From NCBI GenBank assembly GCA_963573305.1, contig OY754334.1:30311614-30375613 (forward strand): a DNA stretch of 64,000 nucleotides, given 5' to 3'. Of the stretch, positions 1-10,652 are shown piece by piece. A program made the translations under genes and the position numbers. Every line of letters starts with the position of its first letter. Positions within the stretch are counted from its first letter, which is position 1. Origin of the DNA: Pyrrhosoma nymphula (lineage: Eukaryota > Arthropoda > Insecta > Odonata > Coenagrionidae). Under the pieces are notes generated by a model, which did no database searches, had not been told where the DNA came from, and saw only the letters and a program-made list of their open reading frames with translations.

Positions 1-1288
1 GCAAGATACTCGAACATATCGTCGTTAGCAATATCATGACGTTCCTGGACAGTCGTAACGTCCTCCATGGCTGTCAGCACGGCTTCTGGAAAGGTAGATC
101 ATGTGAAACACAACTCGCGCTCTTTCTTCATGACGTTCTCAAATCTGGCGAATCGAAAAGACAAGTTGACGCATTATTTCTAGATTTTAAGAAAGCTTTC
201 GACACGGTACCTCATAACAAACTTTTATACAAATTACAGTCATGCAGCCTAAACGAAACAGTAGTAAACTGGATACGCGACTTTCTGAGTGATCGTAAGC
301 AAAAGGTAGTTCTTGACGGAATTAGCTCTGATGTCGTTAAAGTGACATCAGGTGTCCCGCAAGGAAGCGTGATCGGACCCCTTTTGTTCATTATATACAT
401 AAATGATCTATGCTCTCGAATTAGCAGTAAAATACGTCTATTCGCCGACGACGCTGTCATCTATCGTGAAATTAGTGATCACTCTGACTTTGAAACTCTA
501 TCATCGGATTTAAACAACGTTCATGTGTGGAGCCAAGAGTGGGGACTCGAACTTAATCTGAGCAAATGCACGGCGGTACATTTCTTGCGGAAGTCGTCCA
601 ACTATTCCCATGTATATGCTGTGGATGGTGTTAACATAAAGGCGACAGATGAAGTGAAGTATCTAGGAGTTACGATAACTTCGGACCTATCGTGGGGAGC
701 ACATATAAGAAATATTTGTGGCAGAGCTCTGAAGAAGCTAGGATTCGTCAAGCGTATTGTGGGAAGATTTTCGGATGAAAAAGTAAAAGAGAGGTGCTAT
801 TTCGCACTCGTCCGGCCACACCTTGAATATGCAGCGAGCATATGGGATCCGGTGCAGAAAGACTTAGTCCGGGAACTTAATAAAATACAAAGGAAAGCTG
901 CACGATTCGTCAAAAACAGCTACGGGCGTACTGACAGCGTTACACAGATGTTAAACGAATTAGGCTGGGAACCGCTAGAGACTCGGAGGCTGCGCGCTAG
1001 GCTTAGATTGCTTGAACAATTGAGAATAGATATCTTTCAGAGCGACACTGAGAACATCATATTAGAACCCCACTATATTTCCAGGTCCGATAGAAACGAT
1101 AAATTAAGATAGATATTTTGCCGAACGGATAGGTATGGGAATTCGTTTTTCCCCCGAACAATAAGGGACTTCAATAAATGCTAGGCGTAATTTCATTAGA
1201 GCGTTTCCTTTTTATCTTTAAGCGGCTGGTGTCCTATCACCCCCCGCCACACGCCTATTGAGGCGGCTTGCGGGGTAATATGTAGATG
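1..1288 (+). mobile_element. CR1/jockey-like non-LTR retrotransposon, 5' cut by window edge
   Basis: This is the 3' part of a LINE: a reverse-transcriptase reading frame open from the first bases, then a short 3' tail. The tail after the ORF runs through a GC-rich stretch with cacacgcctattgaggcgg and ends near 1288 in the microsatellite-like atgtagatgtag, as is usual for CR1/jockey 3' ends. A diverged copy on the minus strand at 47287-48300 shares the C-terminal protein and the tail motif (cctgccacacgcct), so this is a multicopy family. A foldback repeat begins directly after the tail. The clade is inferred from RT motifs by eye. Confidence 0.88.
3..1184 (+). pseudogene. LINE reverse transcriptase C-terminal half, one nonsense codon
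   Basis: The frame is open from base 3 (KILEHIVVSNI) before the first Met at 36, so the true start lies outside the window. RT landmarks appear in order: QHGF and GRSCETQLA near the N-terminus, LDFKKAFDTVPH (catalytic motif A), SGVPQGSVIGPLLF (motif B), FADD (motif C, the FADD variant of YADD), LNLSKC and EVKYLGV. The C-terminus has the LVRPHLEYAASIWDP and LNKIQRKAARF blocks typical of jockey/CR1 elements. A TAG at 1110-1112 stops the frame, but reading through it continues with FCRTDRY, FFPRTIRDFNKC to a TAG at 1182. The second copy at 47.4 kb keeps this extension, so the internal TAG is probably a decayed Glu codon. Confidence 0.88.
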
Positions 1289-1967
1289 TAGAGTCTTGTA
1301 ATATATGGTTTTCCCCCTTGTTAATTTGACTACAAAATGCATTCATTGAAAAGTGATTAAATATAAATGTTTAGCTTCTACGGTTGAAAGAGCGAAGAAA
1401 AACACGCAATAAAACTAGGAGAACAGCGAAACAGTTGTCTTCTTCATCTCGCCACGGCCAAAATACTTGCTTGGTGCACTTCATTATTTTTTTATGAAGA
1501 GAATGACATCTCCGCATTATAAATATTATTTAAAAATTAAATATTACCCATTATTTGATTTTTAAGTAAGAAAAAGAATATCAGCATTTCCTTACATGAA
1601 AAGTTCTGCAGTATTTTTTCCATAATGCTTACGAAAATTCGATATAAATATACTTTTCTACATCTCGGAAATTGAAATCTAGCTTTCGGCCATTTTAAAA
1701 ATCAAATAATGGGTGAAATTTAATCTTAAAATAATATTTGTAATGTGGAGATGCTGTTCTCTTCATAAAAAAATAAAGAAGTGCACCAATCAAATATTTT
1801 GGCCATGACGAAATGAAGATGAACGTTTTGCCATTCTCCTAGTTTTTCGCGTGTTTTTCTTTACTCTTTCGACCTTAGACGCTAAACGTTTACATTTAAA
1901 CCCTTTTCAATGAATACATTTTGTAGTCAAATAAACAAGGAGTAAAACAATATATTACACGACTCTA
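1289..1967. repeat. 679-bp foldback (long inverted-repeat) element
   Basis: Two arms of roughly 280-300 bp face each other around a loop of about 130 bp (near 1565-1695). The outer ends read tagagtcttgtaatata and, inverted at the right, tatattacacgactcta. Matching landmarks continue inward: a block with caatgaatacattttgtag, the pair ccaaaatacttgcttggtgc / gcaccaatcaaatattttgg, and ataatgggt next to the loop. The ends could be a TA duplication plus GAGTC inverted repeats, as in Tc1/mariner-type MITEs, but no coding region supports a class. It starts where the LINE tail ends. Confidence 0.75.
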
Positions 1968-2039
1968 TGGAGCACCGGCAAAATTTCATATAAATGCTTA
2001 ATGTTCAGCGTTCTACCTTTTTTTCGCTGATAGTTGTAC

Positions 2040-2564
2040 TTATTTCAAAGTCATTGTGATTTCGGCATTGCTTTCTTGAGCATAAGTTACTTTTAAGTGT
2101 TGTAAAGCTATTTTGAGCATTTGCTTATGCTTATGGTGCGCCGTGCGCCAGCAGCTGTTTACCCCAATCAAATATCCATCGAGTACGTACATATCTCGGC
2201 CACTCTGTCCCATAGCTTTTTTTCGGGGCTTTTGCGCCATGACTAATGCCTTCCCCAACTCTTCCTTCTGAGCCTCCCTTCCTCGAGTGATGACTGTAGG
2301 ATCACCAGGCATGGTGGAGTAGTATTTTTTGGATGATGCGATATCCTTTAACCATTTTCCCTGCATGAGCACTAACATCGTTTGGTAGCCGCTCCTCCCA
2401 TCTCGCTTCGCGTGCTTCCCCAGATTCTTTTGTGTGCCCCGAATTGCTGACGAGTCATGGTTCTCAGCTTTGTATATGCTTTTCCCATCTACTCTTGTCC
2501 CATCTCCCCAAACTCGAATGTGAATCACGAGGTAAGGAAGGCTGAAGATATAGGTACTATCCAT
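2040..2564 (-). CDS. Unrecognised 174-aa ORF, possibly transposon-borne
   Basis: I do not recognise this protein. It is basic and Lys/Gly-rich, with short motifs such as IHIRVWGDGTRVDGK, DGYLIGVNSCWRTAHHKHKQ and a hydrophobic N-terminus (YIFSLPYLVIHI). No transposase catalytic motif, zinc finger or HTH is evident. It begins about 150 bases inside a pogo-like terminal sequence on the same strand (ends at 2718), suggesting cargo or a decayed gene of a DNA transposon. A single open frame of this length in AT-rich DNA is suggestive but not proof of coding. Confidence 0.3.
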   Translation of the reverse strand: MDSTYIFSLPYLVIHIRVWGDGTRVDGKSIYKAENHDSSAIRGTQKNLGKHAKRDGRSGYQTMLVLMQGKWLKDIASSKKYYSTMPGDPTVITRGREAQKEELGKALVMAQKPRKKAMGQSGRDMYVLDGYLIGVNSCWRTAHHKHKQMLKIALQHLKVTYAQESNAEITMTLK

Positions 2565-2569
2565 TTTAA

Positions 2570-2718
2570 ATAAAAAACTTTTTTATTCAAAATGGATTAT
2601 CTCGGAAAATACGGGATCTTTTTCGTTAATTTTTTGAAAGTATGTTTAGTTCGAACCCGGATAATTCAAAGTCCAATTTGTTTGGTCCCTTGAATTTCAA
2701 ATTAACGAAGTTTTACTG
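2570..2718 (-). mobile_element. Pogo/Tigger-like transposon terminal region
   Basis: Read on the minus strand, this begins with cagtaaaacttcgttaattt, preceded by TA at 2719-2720, followed by subterminal text with ggaccaaac and ttatccgggttcgaac. Ends of the form TA-CAGTnnAACnncGTTAA are characteristic of pogo/Tigger elements of the Tc1/mariner superfamily. I could not find the partner end to the left, so the element is truncated or its other end was overwritten by the foldback at 1289-1967. Confidence 0.55.
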
Positions 2719-2735
2719 TATACTGGAGTATACAC

Positions 2736-3150
2736 CAGGGGCAGATTAAGGGTGGTGTAGGCAGGGCGGCTGTCCTGCCCCCCTAATTTCTGGGAAAATA
2801 GAAAAATGGTAATCATAAAGTATTCCATACCCCCATAATTCCCAACTTAAACACATTCAATGCTGGATGAATTTTGTGAAATTTCTTGGCACGCAGCTCA
2901 AATTATTTTTTCATTTCTTAAGATTAAGCTAAAAAAATAGAAACATAGCTACTTGCAAACGGACTGCTTCCACCCACTGCAAGGGTCACACTGAGCAGAA
3001 AACAAGAGCCTAGATGCAAAAGCGGGGACAGATGGCACGCCAAGAAACATAAGAGGACCAATGCCTTGCCATCAAGGCAGCAGCGTCCCTGGCTGGCACA
3101 GGATGCCTTGAATTCAAGGAATCTGCATCGAGTGTGTTAATCCACCCCTA
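2736..3150. mobile_element. hAT-type non-autonomous element (415 bp) with 8-bp target duplication
   Basis: The left end is caggggcagattaaggg and the right end is ttaatccacccct, inverted with respect to each other. The flanks are gtatacac (2728-2735) and gtattcac (3151-3158), a 7/8 match to an 8-bp target duplication, the hAT signature. Subterminal text gggaaaatagaaaaatggta is shared with the 2.56-kb hAT at 20799-23362, so this is probably a deletion derivative of that family. No coding capacity. Confidence 0.75.
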
Positions 3151-4498
3151 GTATTCACAGTAATTAGTTCTAGAATCAAGTGAATAGGTCTTACGAATTA
3201 TAATGGATATTTCTTTTTGTGTTCATTTTTATAATCAAATAAGTGATGTGATGTTAAAAATTTCATTGATGAAAAACATCTATATTACTTCATAGCCTTA
3301 GTTCTTTATTACAAAATTTGAACTCAGTATGTTACATGCTAATGGGTTATGTATTTATCCATATCTTCTGCGTAATGCACTCCAAAACAACTGCCAATCT
3401 TTACCTCCACCTGAGTTCAAACCATGTGAATTGCAAGCATTGAAAAATTACCAGTGTTAAACTTGCCGTCATGATGCATTGTTCCCTATAAGATCTTAAA
3501 CGAAGCTCTTGTATCCTCTCCACAAAGAGTAGCTTCTGATAACAATGTGAATGACTTAATTGCAACATCTGCATAAACATGGCATCATCTTTCACTGGCA
3601 TGAATGGTTCCCACCATAGTAAACACCATGAAGTCTATGAAATCCATTCACATTTATAAGGAAAAATTAGGTTTCTCATCGTTATACCTGGCCTCATAAG
3701 TTCTCAGATGTCCAGGGCCTATGGTTTACCCATCTGTAGCTGAAATAGTTAATGATAAGTGAGGTGTGTTCAAGTGTTTTCAAGAGTAATTTTGTAGCAT
3801 TGTACTTGGGCTTCAATGTAACAGTAATTGAGCTCTTGAAGTGAGAGAAATATGAATGTTTAAGCCAATTTTCCTAGGAGTGTAGAGTTGTACTTGACCC
3901 TTTGGCTATGAGTGCCGTGTTAACCCTTGTAGCTTTGTCACTGCATGAGTCATGTTTGTAGATGGTGAAAATTAACCCATAAGAGAATAAATGCAATGAT
4001 AACAAGGCTCTGCTGCTAAGTGAGATACAAGTGTGCAGGTGACGTCTTAGGTATCATTAGGGACCCCATCCTTTGGAATGCTGGGTTCTTGGTAAGGAGG
4101 AGGTAAACCTGCAGGAGGTAATCTCGACCCTTTGTTTCAGTCCCAGCTCCACTTGGTGGTATTCATCAGAGGTCAACTATTTGTTTACGTAGTGAATTTA
4201 CTAGGAAAATATTTGCAGCATATCAGGAAAGTGTATTGTCATAAATGCATTCCTTGTGTTATGCTGTGCATTTAAAGTGTAAACAGAACTACAACACAAT
4301 TACATACCAAGTTGATGGGAGTGTCCATTATACAAGAACTTAGTGAATAATAATGTTTGAGTCCTATTTAAAATGTATAGATTAGATTGTATGGGTGGGC
4401 GAGGGCCTTCTGGAGCCCTCCTGGCACTCAGACCTTTTGGTCGATTGTGCCATCTCATGTTTAACCTGCCACTTGCAGACAGGGGACAAGAGCACCAC
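3151..4498. other. Non-coding, presumably ING3 intron
   Basis: I see no gene, exon or structured repeat here. The stretch lies upstream of the first visible ING3 exon, so it is probably intron of that gene. Confidence 0.5.
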
Positions 4499-4685
4499 GG
4501 TAGAGGTATGAAGGAAGGGCCACCCCCAACCTTTCCGCTACAGGTATGGAGGAAGTCCTCCCTCCTACCTTCCCGGTCTGGGTATATCTCCCTTCGGCCT
4601 CCCGGTATAGGTCTGGAGGGAGTATCACCCCTCCATCCACCCTGGTCGAGGTATGGAGGAAGGCCACCCATCCAACCCCCGTCCG
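4499..4685. repeat. Degenerate ~40-bp GC-rich tandem repeat
   Basis: About four imperfect units contain the core aggtatggaggaag followed by pyrimidine-rich text (cctccctcctaccttcccgg). It is markedly GC-richer than its AT-rich surroundings. It opens overlapping ORFs on both strands, which are by-products of the repeat. It lies about 240 bases upstream of an ING3 coding exon. Confidence 0.5.
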
Positions 4686-4922
4686 GACCCAACGTTGCTT
4701 AACTTTGGTGATCTGACGGGAACCTGTGTGTCAACGTGTCTAGGCCCTTGCCCTTAAAATGTATAAATGCACAATGAAATGCTCTTGGTATTCGTGACAG
4801 GGGAATCATTTCCTATTGCAAGACTTATGCGGGAAAGCATTTATGACAACTCCTATGTTGAGGTTTTTAGAACTCAAATTCCACTATCATCATCAAAACT
4901 CAAGTTCATAATTCTTTTTCAG

Positions 4923-7900
4923 GAAATCAGCCTCCGCACCCATGGCATCGAACACAGCATTGGCACCAGTCATTGCGCCTGTTCAGTCTTCCATCTCCAC
5001 TACCTCGACCGCTCTGGCACTGCTCCCAAGCCAGAACAGCAGCAGCAGTCACCCTCTGCAGTCGTACACTGCCGTGTCATCTCCGGTTGTTCCCGTCGTT
5101 ACTCACGCCGTACAACTTTCAGAGCCCTCCCCTCCTCCACCACCTGAAGAGTCGTCTGCTGATCAAGCGAATGATGGAACAGATGATCCTGATTGGACTT
5201 ACGATCCAAATGAACCTCGTTACTGCATCTGCAACCAAGTTTCATATGGGGACATGGTTGCTTGTGACAATGAAGATGTGAGTATCTTGGTAGCTTATGA
5301 CTGGTATTCATGGATTGTGCTAATCCTTGTTAATCTTACACACACACACTAGTGTCTATGTGCCATGTGTGTATGTTTCTACTTTAATGGTATATGCAAA
5401 GGTCTGAGGGGTTCCATGAAAATCTCAAATTTTACTATTATGAGTATTCATCATCTAAGCTTTGAACTGGTAGACGTAGATAGAAAATTTTACTGAGGTT
5501 TCACACGGGAGGGAAAACTTTTGTCAAGCTTTGCTTTGGAAATTAGGGTAAATAAATTGTTGGAAGCATTCTTGGGTTTTATAATGGGTCTTGATTAGCA
5601 TTGATGTTTTGATGGCTAAATCTGGTATCATCTTCAGGTGAAGAAGGTAATTAATAGACATTGGCTGTCTTAACCATTGAAACATCATTGCTAATCATCC
5701 TTGAGACCTGGTGAGAAACAGAAGAATGCTTCTTGCAATGTATTAGTTGAGAAAACCCGAGAACCTAGGTTTTATGAAGTATGTGGTAATGTTAAAATTC
5801 AACAATTTTGAGTTTTTCATGAAAAAGGTGAATGATTATCTGATGACTGGTATACCTTAAATCATCATTTTTAAGTAATGTTAACTCTGGAAATATCTAA
5901 ATTTCTGGGCTTGAAAATATGGACTAATTTTTGAACCCAGAATCATCTCTGCCATATACAGTGGAAGCCCGGTTTAACGAGTGCTCATAATCCCTCTGAA
6001 ATCACTCGCTAAATCGAGCGCTTGTTGTATCCGAAAGTATTGAATAAAGCCACCTAATTCTCATAGTCATTCGTATTTACCGTTTTTCGTTTGTTTCCAT
6101 GGTATTTGACGAAGTTAAACAGCAAAAAAAAGTCGTTTCAGGCACAATATGGTGGAATATCAACTAATTTTAAGAAAGAAACAGGACATTTTCCATTACA
6201 TAAAATATTAATTACTCCAGTTTCGGTGTTTTTCTTCCAGTTCTTCTATTTTTCGATCGCCGAAGAAAGCTGTAAAGACACCGTAACTAATCGGAATTAA
6301 AATATTAGGTATACTGTAGTTTTTGGATAATTTTGCAAATATGTCATGACGATAATATCAACTTTGTCAAGTTTTCGAATGTTAACCAGTACGTCCACCA
6401 GTTGGGAAAATTGGCCTGAAGTTTCACTGAAATACGGCATGTACCGGTGGTCGAAGATATTTCTCGCATAGTCACCTATTCCTAGCAGTTTCTATGATTC
6501 AAATTCAATTATCTACCGCAAATTAGTGTCATCGAGTATTTATTTACATTAGAAAAGAAAATACCTCAGTCAATTGGCCTGCACATCATGTTTTGTGCAA
6601 GTGTAGTCAGCTTTTGCCTTTAACATCGGACCGTTTATGGGCAGTCCTGCAGACCTTTGCTGACAAAACCACTTGAATAGTGCAGATTCCATTTGAGGAT
6701 GTTCCCCATGCCGAAAAATGTTTTTGGCTGCAAGGCCGTCCTAGTTCGGTCACTGCTGCACGAATTTTATCTTTGTTCTTTAATATTGTGAACAATGTAG
6801 ATGACGACACACCAAACCGCCTCCTGATATCAATCTTTGAAGACCTGTTACTTTCGCACTCGTCTATAATTTTAATTTTGGATTTAAGGTCCAAAGATTT
6901 ACGTTTTGCAGACATGATGCTGCAGCACAAACCACATGAGACAACTCCGCCCCTCCGACCGAGTAAACTCTGCCCCTCCGACCGAGTAAACTCCGCCCCT
7001 CCGACCGAGTAAACTCCGCCCCTCCAACCGAGTAAACTCCGCCCCTCCGACCGAGTAAACTCCGCCCCTGCGACCGAGTAAACTCCGCCCCTTACCTACA
7101 TCACAACTCTCTGCTGCCGTGTGATTGGGCGCATCGAGTTGACGGAATGGTTTGAGTTTTTCAATCGCTCCGACAGATTGCTCTCATTCTGCTGAATGTT
7201 CCCTCGTCTACTCTCAACTTGCTTGTCGTCTGCCCACTCCCCTCTCACTGATGACTGGGCCTAACAAAAGAAGAACGTAAAATGGGAGCGCGCACAGCGT
7301 ACTCAAGGCCGTAAATCACTAATGTTTGGACATAACTGGCTTTAGGTGTTGTAGATATGGCTCACATCTTGAATATTTAGTTTAATTAACAGATAATACA
7401 AAACAAAATAGTTAATTTTTGCTAGGTGGTGCATCGCCCTCGAGAGATATCTGTCGTAATACCGAGCGTATACCGTGGAAGGAACTTTTTGGCCTCGCTA
7501 TATCCACTTTATTTTACATGTAAAACATAAGCCTTTTGGCGGTACAAAGACAATCACTCGCTAAAACGGGATTCTCGCAATAAGCCGTACTCACTATACC
7601 GGGCTTCCACTGTACACTGAAAGTAATGTTTTGCAAAGAACCTTTTCCTAATTTTGATCTTGTATGTATATTTGTTTCATCTTTTGTTCTGGAGTGTAGG
7701 GTGGTCCAATATATAATTGACGGAACTGATTACATCATATTACAGTTCCTTTTGTTTCTAGAATTGGTCCTGAGGATGCTAACATAGGTATCCCTTGTCA
7801 ACCGCAGAGGCTAGGGTTCCAAAAAATCCCTCGGTTGGCAAACCATTATGCATATGGGAAATCAGAGGTTAGGTTTTGCTGCAACACAGTGTGTAAATTT

Positions 7901-10652
7901 TAGCATAACTTTATTTTCACTATAATAATGCACATATACATAAATGTAAACATGTTTGCTACTTTTTGACATGATCTCTGGTACTATATCCCGGCATTGC
8001 CAATAACTGCTTCGAAAAATTCATATGAGTGGAGTGAGCAGTATTGGAATTTTTTGCGATGAACAGAGTTGCTCCATCGTTAGGTCCTGTAACATAAATT
8101 TTACCGGCTGAAGGAGCTAATTGATTTCCCAATATAAAAACATCTATGTTGTTTATTATTACCTTATAATATTTTTAAAATAGTGGATATTTGTCAAAAA
8201 GAATGAATGAAAATATGGCAAACATGTGCTTTTGTTCCGTTAGCTCAAACTCTTTTTGAACCTACTTAGAAACAATCTTTTGTTACCAATTCACGTCCAC
8301 CTTTTCAGCACAGTGTGTGCATTCTTGCACGCCTTTTATTATGGCAATATCGGTAATATTAAGGGAACAGTAGCGTGTCAAATCTGAAGTGTGTTTTTCG
8401 CTCTCCACCATCTTGAAAAAAAAAAGTGGCATTACTCTTTTCCCTCAGCAGATGGTTGAATAGTTGGGAAAATGCTCTTATATCCAGTTCAAAATGAGTA
8501 ACACTACCAGCCCGTCGGGCTGGGTGACGAGCCTGAAGGTCATTTTACTTACAGCACCCACGAATACGCAATGAGGAAGAATGAAGATAGCCCTTGGAAT
8601 ATGTTACTGTATTTAAGCGATGGTGTTCATGGGTCAGTTATAACATGGAATAAAAAAGCATGTTGTATTTCAGTGATGCAGTAAAATTATGATTTAGCAT
8701 TGTTGAGCTATTAAGGAAAAAATTATGAATATAGCCACAGAAGACAACCGTGTAGAATTAAATCACATTCCACAATCAGCAAAGCTTAATAAAAATTTGG
8801 GTACCATGTATATTTGAATCTGCATTGTGGTCAGCCGCGTAGGGCAACTCATAGACCACAGTTGACGAGAGAAACCCCCGTGGTTTAGAATACTGGTACT
8901 CAAGGCACAAACTGTGGATACTCAAGGGCCACGGTTGACAAAATCGTGGTTGATGAGGGATACCTGTACACCTTTTTTCACGTTGTCCTTATCGTTATCC
9001 AAAATGCAAACTGCTGTAAAAGGGCAAGGTTCACAGTTACTGTTTCTAAGAACGCAATCAATTTATTAACACCAGTGATTTTGAAGCACCTGAACAAATT
9101 TGAAGAATGACGATCACATTTTCGCTGTCATGAAATGAACTGAAACAATGCCTGAACATGAACTGAAAAAAGCAGTAATGCCTGCACACACATTATGGAG
9201 AACTGTGATCGCCCCCCTGAAGTGAAACATTGATGATGAATTGCTAACTTTTTATTTGGACCATTGTTCCAGAAAAAAAGGAGATGTACTTACCATATTT
9301 CCTGACCCATAGGATGCACCAGACCATAAAATGAGCTGTGATTTTCCAGTTTGATTTTAGAAGAAATTAAAAATAATCAAAGTTGCTAATGTCAACAATT
9401 TTGTGGGAAGAAAATGTGACTGTTAATTTCCAAAAATAGTGAACATAGATTAAAGTAATGTATCGTATAATCGCAGGAACAAATGAATGATATGGAAGAT
9501 AGAAAGAAACCTTCCTTTTATACCATGGTAACCTCCTTTGCGACAAAGTAAGTCTTGCGGGTGAAAGTAGAGAGATGGCCACTTCTGACAGCAATGCAAA
9601 ATTGGATGCATGAAAACGTACCTTTACCCTTGGGCTCATTTGATGCATGCTAATTTTAGAATGCATTTTAAATAGTTCATCTTATGGACTGGGAAATGCG
9701 GTATTGTTAGCCTATAAGGTTAGTTATTATGTTTACCTTTAGGACCAGAATAGTAATGAAGATGTCAGCCTCCTAAATGTGATTATCTCATGGACTCCGA
9801 GGTCTTCTTTGCGAGTACAGTCGTGGGGGGTGCCTCAGAGATTTTGGGAATGACGCTAGTGATATCAAGCTGGGTGATAGAAATATGATGACATGCAGAT
9901 GCCTTAGAGCGACCTTTGACCAACTTTGAGATTCAAAGGTGGTGATCAGGTGGGGGACGCACTAGGGACTGCCTTGCGTGTACCTCGGGGAGTTTGGATG
10001 ATGCACTGGTGTGCATGGGCACCAATACACGGGGGCAGGGGGGGGGCTGCACCCCCCCCCTCCCGGGAAAAATAAAAAAGGGAAGGGAAAATGTTATTTA
10101 TTCATTTTTTTTGCAGGATTAAATAAATATTTTAGTGACAAATTTAGAACATTGTCATTCAAGTAAGATGTTCCAAAAATGTACTCCTGAGACCTCAAAT
10201 TTACTTAAGTTTCCGGGAGAGGGGTCCTCAGACCCCCCCTTCTTAAACCTATGTTTTGGCCCCCCCTGGAAAATATTGTATGGGCGCCCATGCTGGTGTG
10301 GGTAGGACATAATGAAACTGTAAGCGTGTATGTTTTTGGCTCCAATAAATTAGTGAAAACAGTCTGTTCCCTATTTTCTTCATGACAAACCTGAACCTCC
10401 CACTAGCAGTATTTATTTTACAATTATAATCTCTCCTGTATTGTAAATTATTTAGATAATTTATTAAGGGTGGCATTTTAAATTTGCTCTTTGAGTTTTC
10501 AGTCATGGTGGCTTATGATACTGATTCATCTTTTTCAGTGCCCCCTGGAGTGGTTTCATTATCCGTGTGTTGGAATAACTTCATCACCCAAAGGAAAGTG
10601 GTACTGCCCGCAGTGTACATCCTCGATGAAGAGACGTGGTTCACGGAAATGA
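4923..10652 (+). CDS. ING3: ING3 homologue, last two coding exons, join(4923..5277,10539..10652)
   Basis: ING3 is the PHD-finger subunit of the NuA4/TIP60 histone acetyltransferase complex, reading methylated H3K4 in the nucleus. Exon A starts after ttctttttcag with a split codon. It encodes about 90 residues of Ser/Pro/Ala-rich linker, an acidic stretch ending DWTYDPNEPRYC, and the first PHD cysteines (CIC, ACDNED). It ends at the donor gtgagt (5278). Exon B follows ctttttcag and continues in frame with CPLEWFHYPCVG, KGKWYCPQC and the C-terminus MKRRGSRK, then TGA. Together they give the complete Cys4-His-Cys3 PHD finger, and the WTYDPNEPRYCICNQVSYG block and basic MKRRGSR tail are diagnostic of ING3 rather than ING1/2/4/5. 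The N-terminal ING domain lies upstream of the window or was not recognised. The intron between the exons holds four DNA transposons. Confidence 0.93.
6607..6915 (-). pseudogene. Tigger/CENP-B-type transposase N-terminal fragment, frameshifted
   Basis: From Met at 6915 the frame gives MSAKRKSLDLKSKIKIID, then RRRFGVSSSTLFTILKNKDKI: the CENP-B N-terminal / psq-type helix-turn-helix that binds transposon ends. After LGRPC the frame loses homology. In another frame over about 6610-6690 the expected continuation appears (ALFKWFCQQRSAGLPINGP, then LKAKADY, the second HTH_Tnp_Tc5-like segment), so there is a frameshift. No DDE/DDD domain remains. The upstream Met at 6930 is less likely because homologues start at MSAKRK. 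Confidence 0.85.
6944..7094. repeat. 23-bp minisatellite, ~6.5 units
   Basis: The unit cgcccctccgaccgagtaaact plus one base repeats about six and a half times with few substitutions (one unit tcTgcc, one ccAacc, one ctGcga). It lies inside the Tigger element, just upstream of its transposase start, so it is probably an internal subterminal array of that transposon. Confidence 0.9.
7785..8966. mobile_element. Pogo-like non-autonomous DNA transposon (~1.18 kb)
   Basis: The left end, taggtatcccttgtcaaccg, and the right end, ggttgatgagggatacctg, are inverted repeats. The right end is followed by TA. The left flank is CA, read here as a mutated TA. The inner copies ccctcggttggcaaacc and gccacggttgacaaaatc add subterminal symmetry. 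No transposase frame is visible. It lies in the ING3 intron. Confidence 0.65.
9291..9703. mobile_element. MITE with taccRYatttcc inverted ends (413 bp)
   Basis: The left end taccatatttcctgacccat matches the inverted right end taccgcatttcccagtccat. Homology continues for about 10 more bases (aggatg/aagatg). No matching 8-bp target duplication is recognisable, so the superfamily is open. It lies in the ING3 intron. Confidence 0.55.
10014..10292. mobile_element. hAT-type MITE, 279 bp, perfect 8-bp target duplication
   Basis: The left end catgggcaccaatac and the right end gtatgggcgcccatg are inverted. Both flanks read ctggtgtg (10006-10013 and 10293-10300), a perfect 8-bp duplication. The interior has long G and C runs near each end (cagggggggggctgcacccc; gaccccccc), giving strong foldback potential. 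Non-coding, in the ING3 intron 246 bases before the last exon, so it may approach the branch-point region. Confidence 0.82.

Larger units (their letters stand above)
5959..7612 (-). mobile_element. Pogo/Tigger-type DNA transposon, 1654 bp, decayed
   Basis: The ends are inverted: cagtggaagcccggttta at the left and accgggcttccactg at the right, each flanked by TA (5957-5958 and 7613-7614). TA duplication with CAGTnGAagCCCGG ends is the pogo/Tigger pattern. Subterminal cgctaaatcgagcgcttgt and cgctaaaacgggattctcgc also mirror each other. The interior holds the N-terminal part of a CENP-B-like transposase on the minus strand and a 23-bp tandem array. The DDD catalytic domain is absent, so this is an internally deleted copy in the ING3 intron. 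Confidence 0.85.

Noticed and set aside
212..460. 82-codon ORF on the minus strand
   Set aside because: Antisense shadow of the LINE reverse transcriptase.
4300..4702. Pro/Gly-rich ORFs on both strands
   Set aside because: Produced by the degenerate 40-bp GC-rich repeat; no splice fit to ING3 and no domain.
6944..7094. Possible CRISPR-like array
   Set aside because: Units are directly adjacent with no spacers, and the sequence is eukaryotic: a minisatellite.
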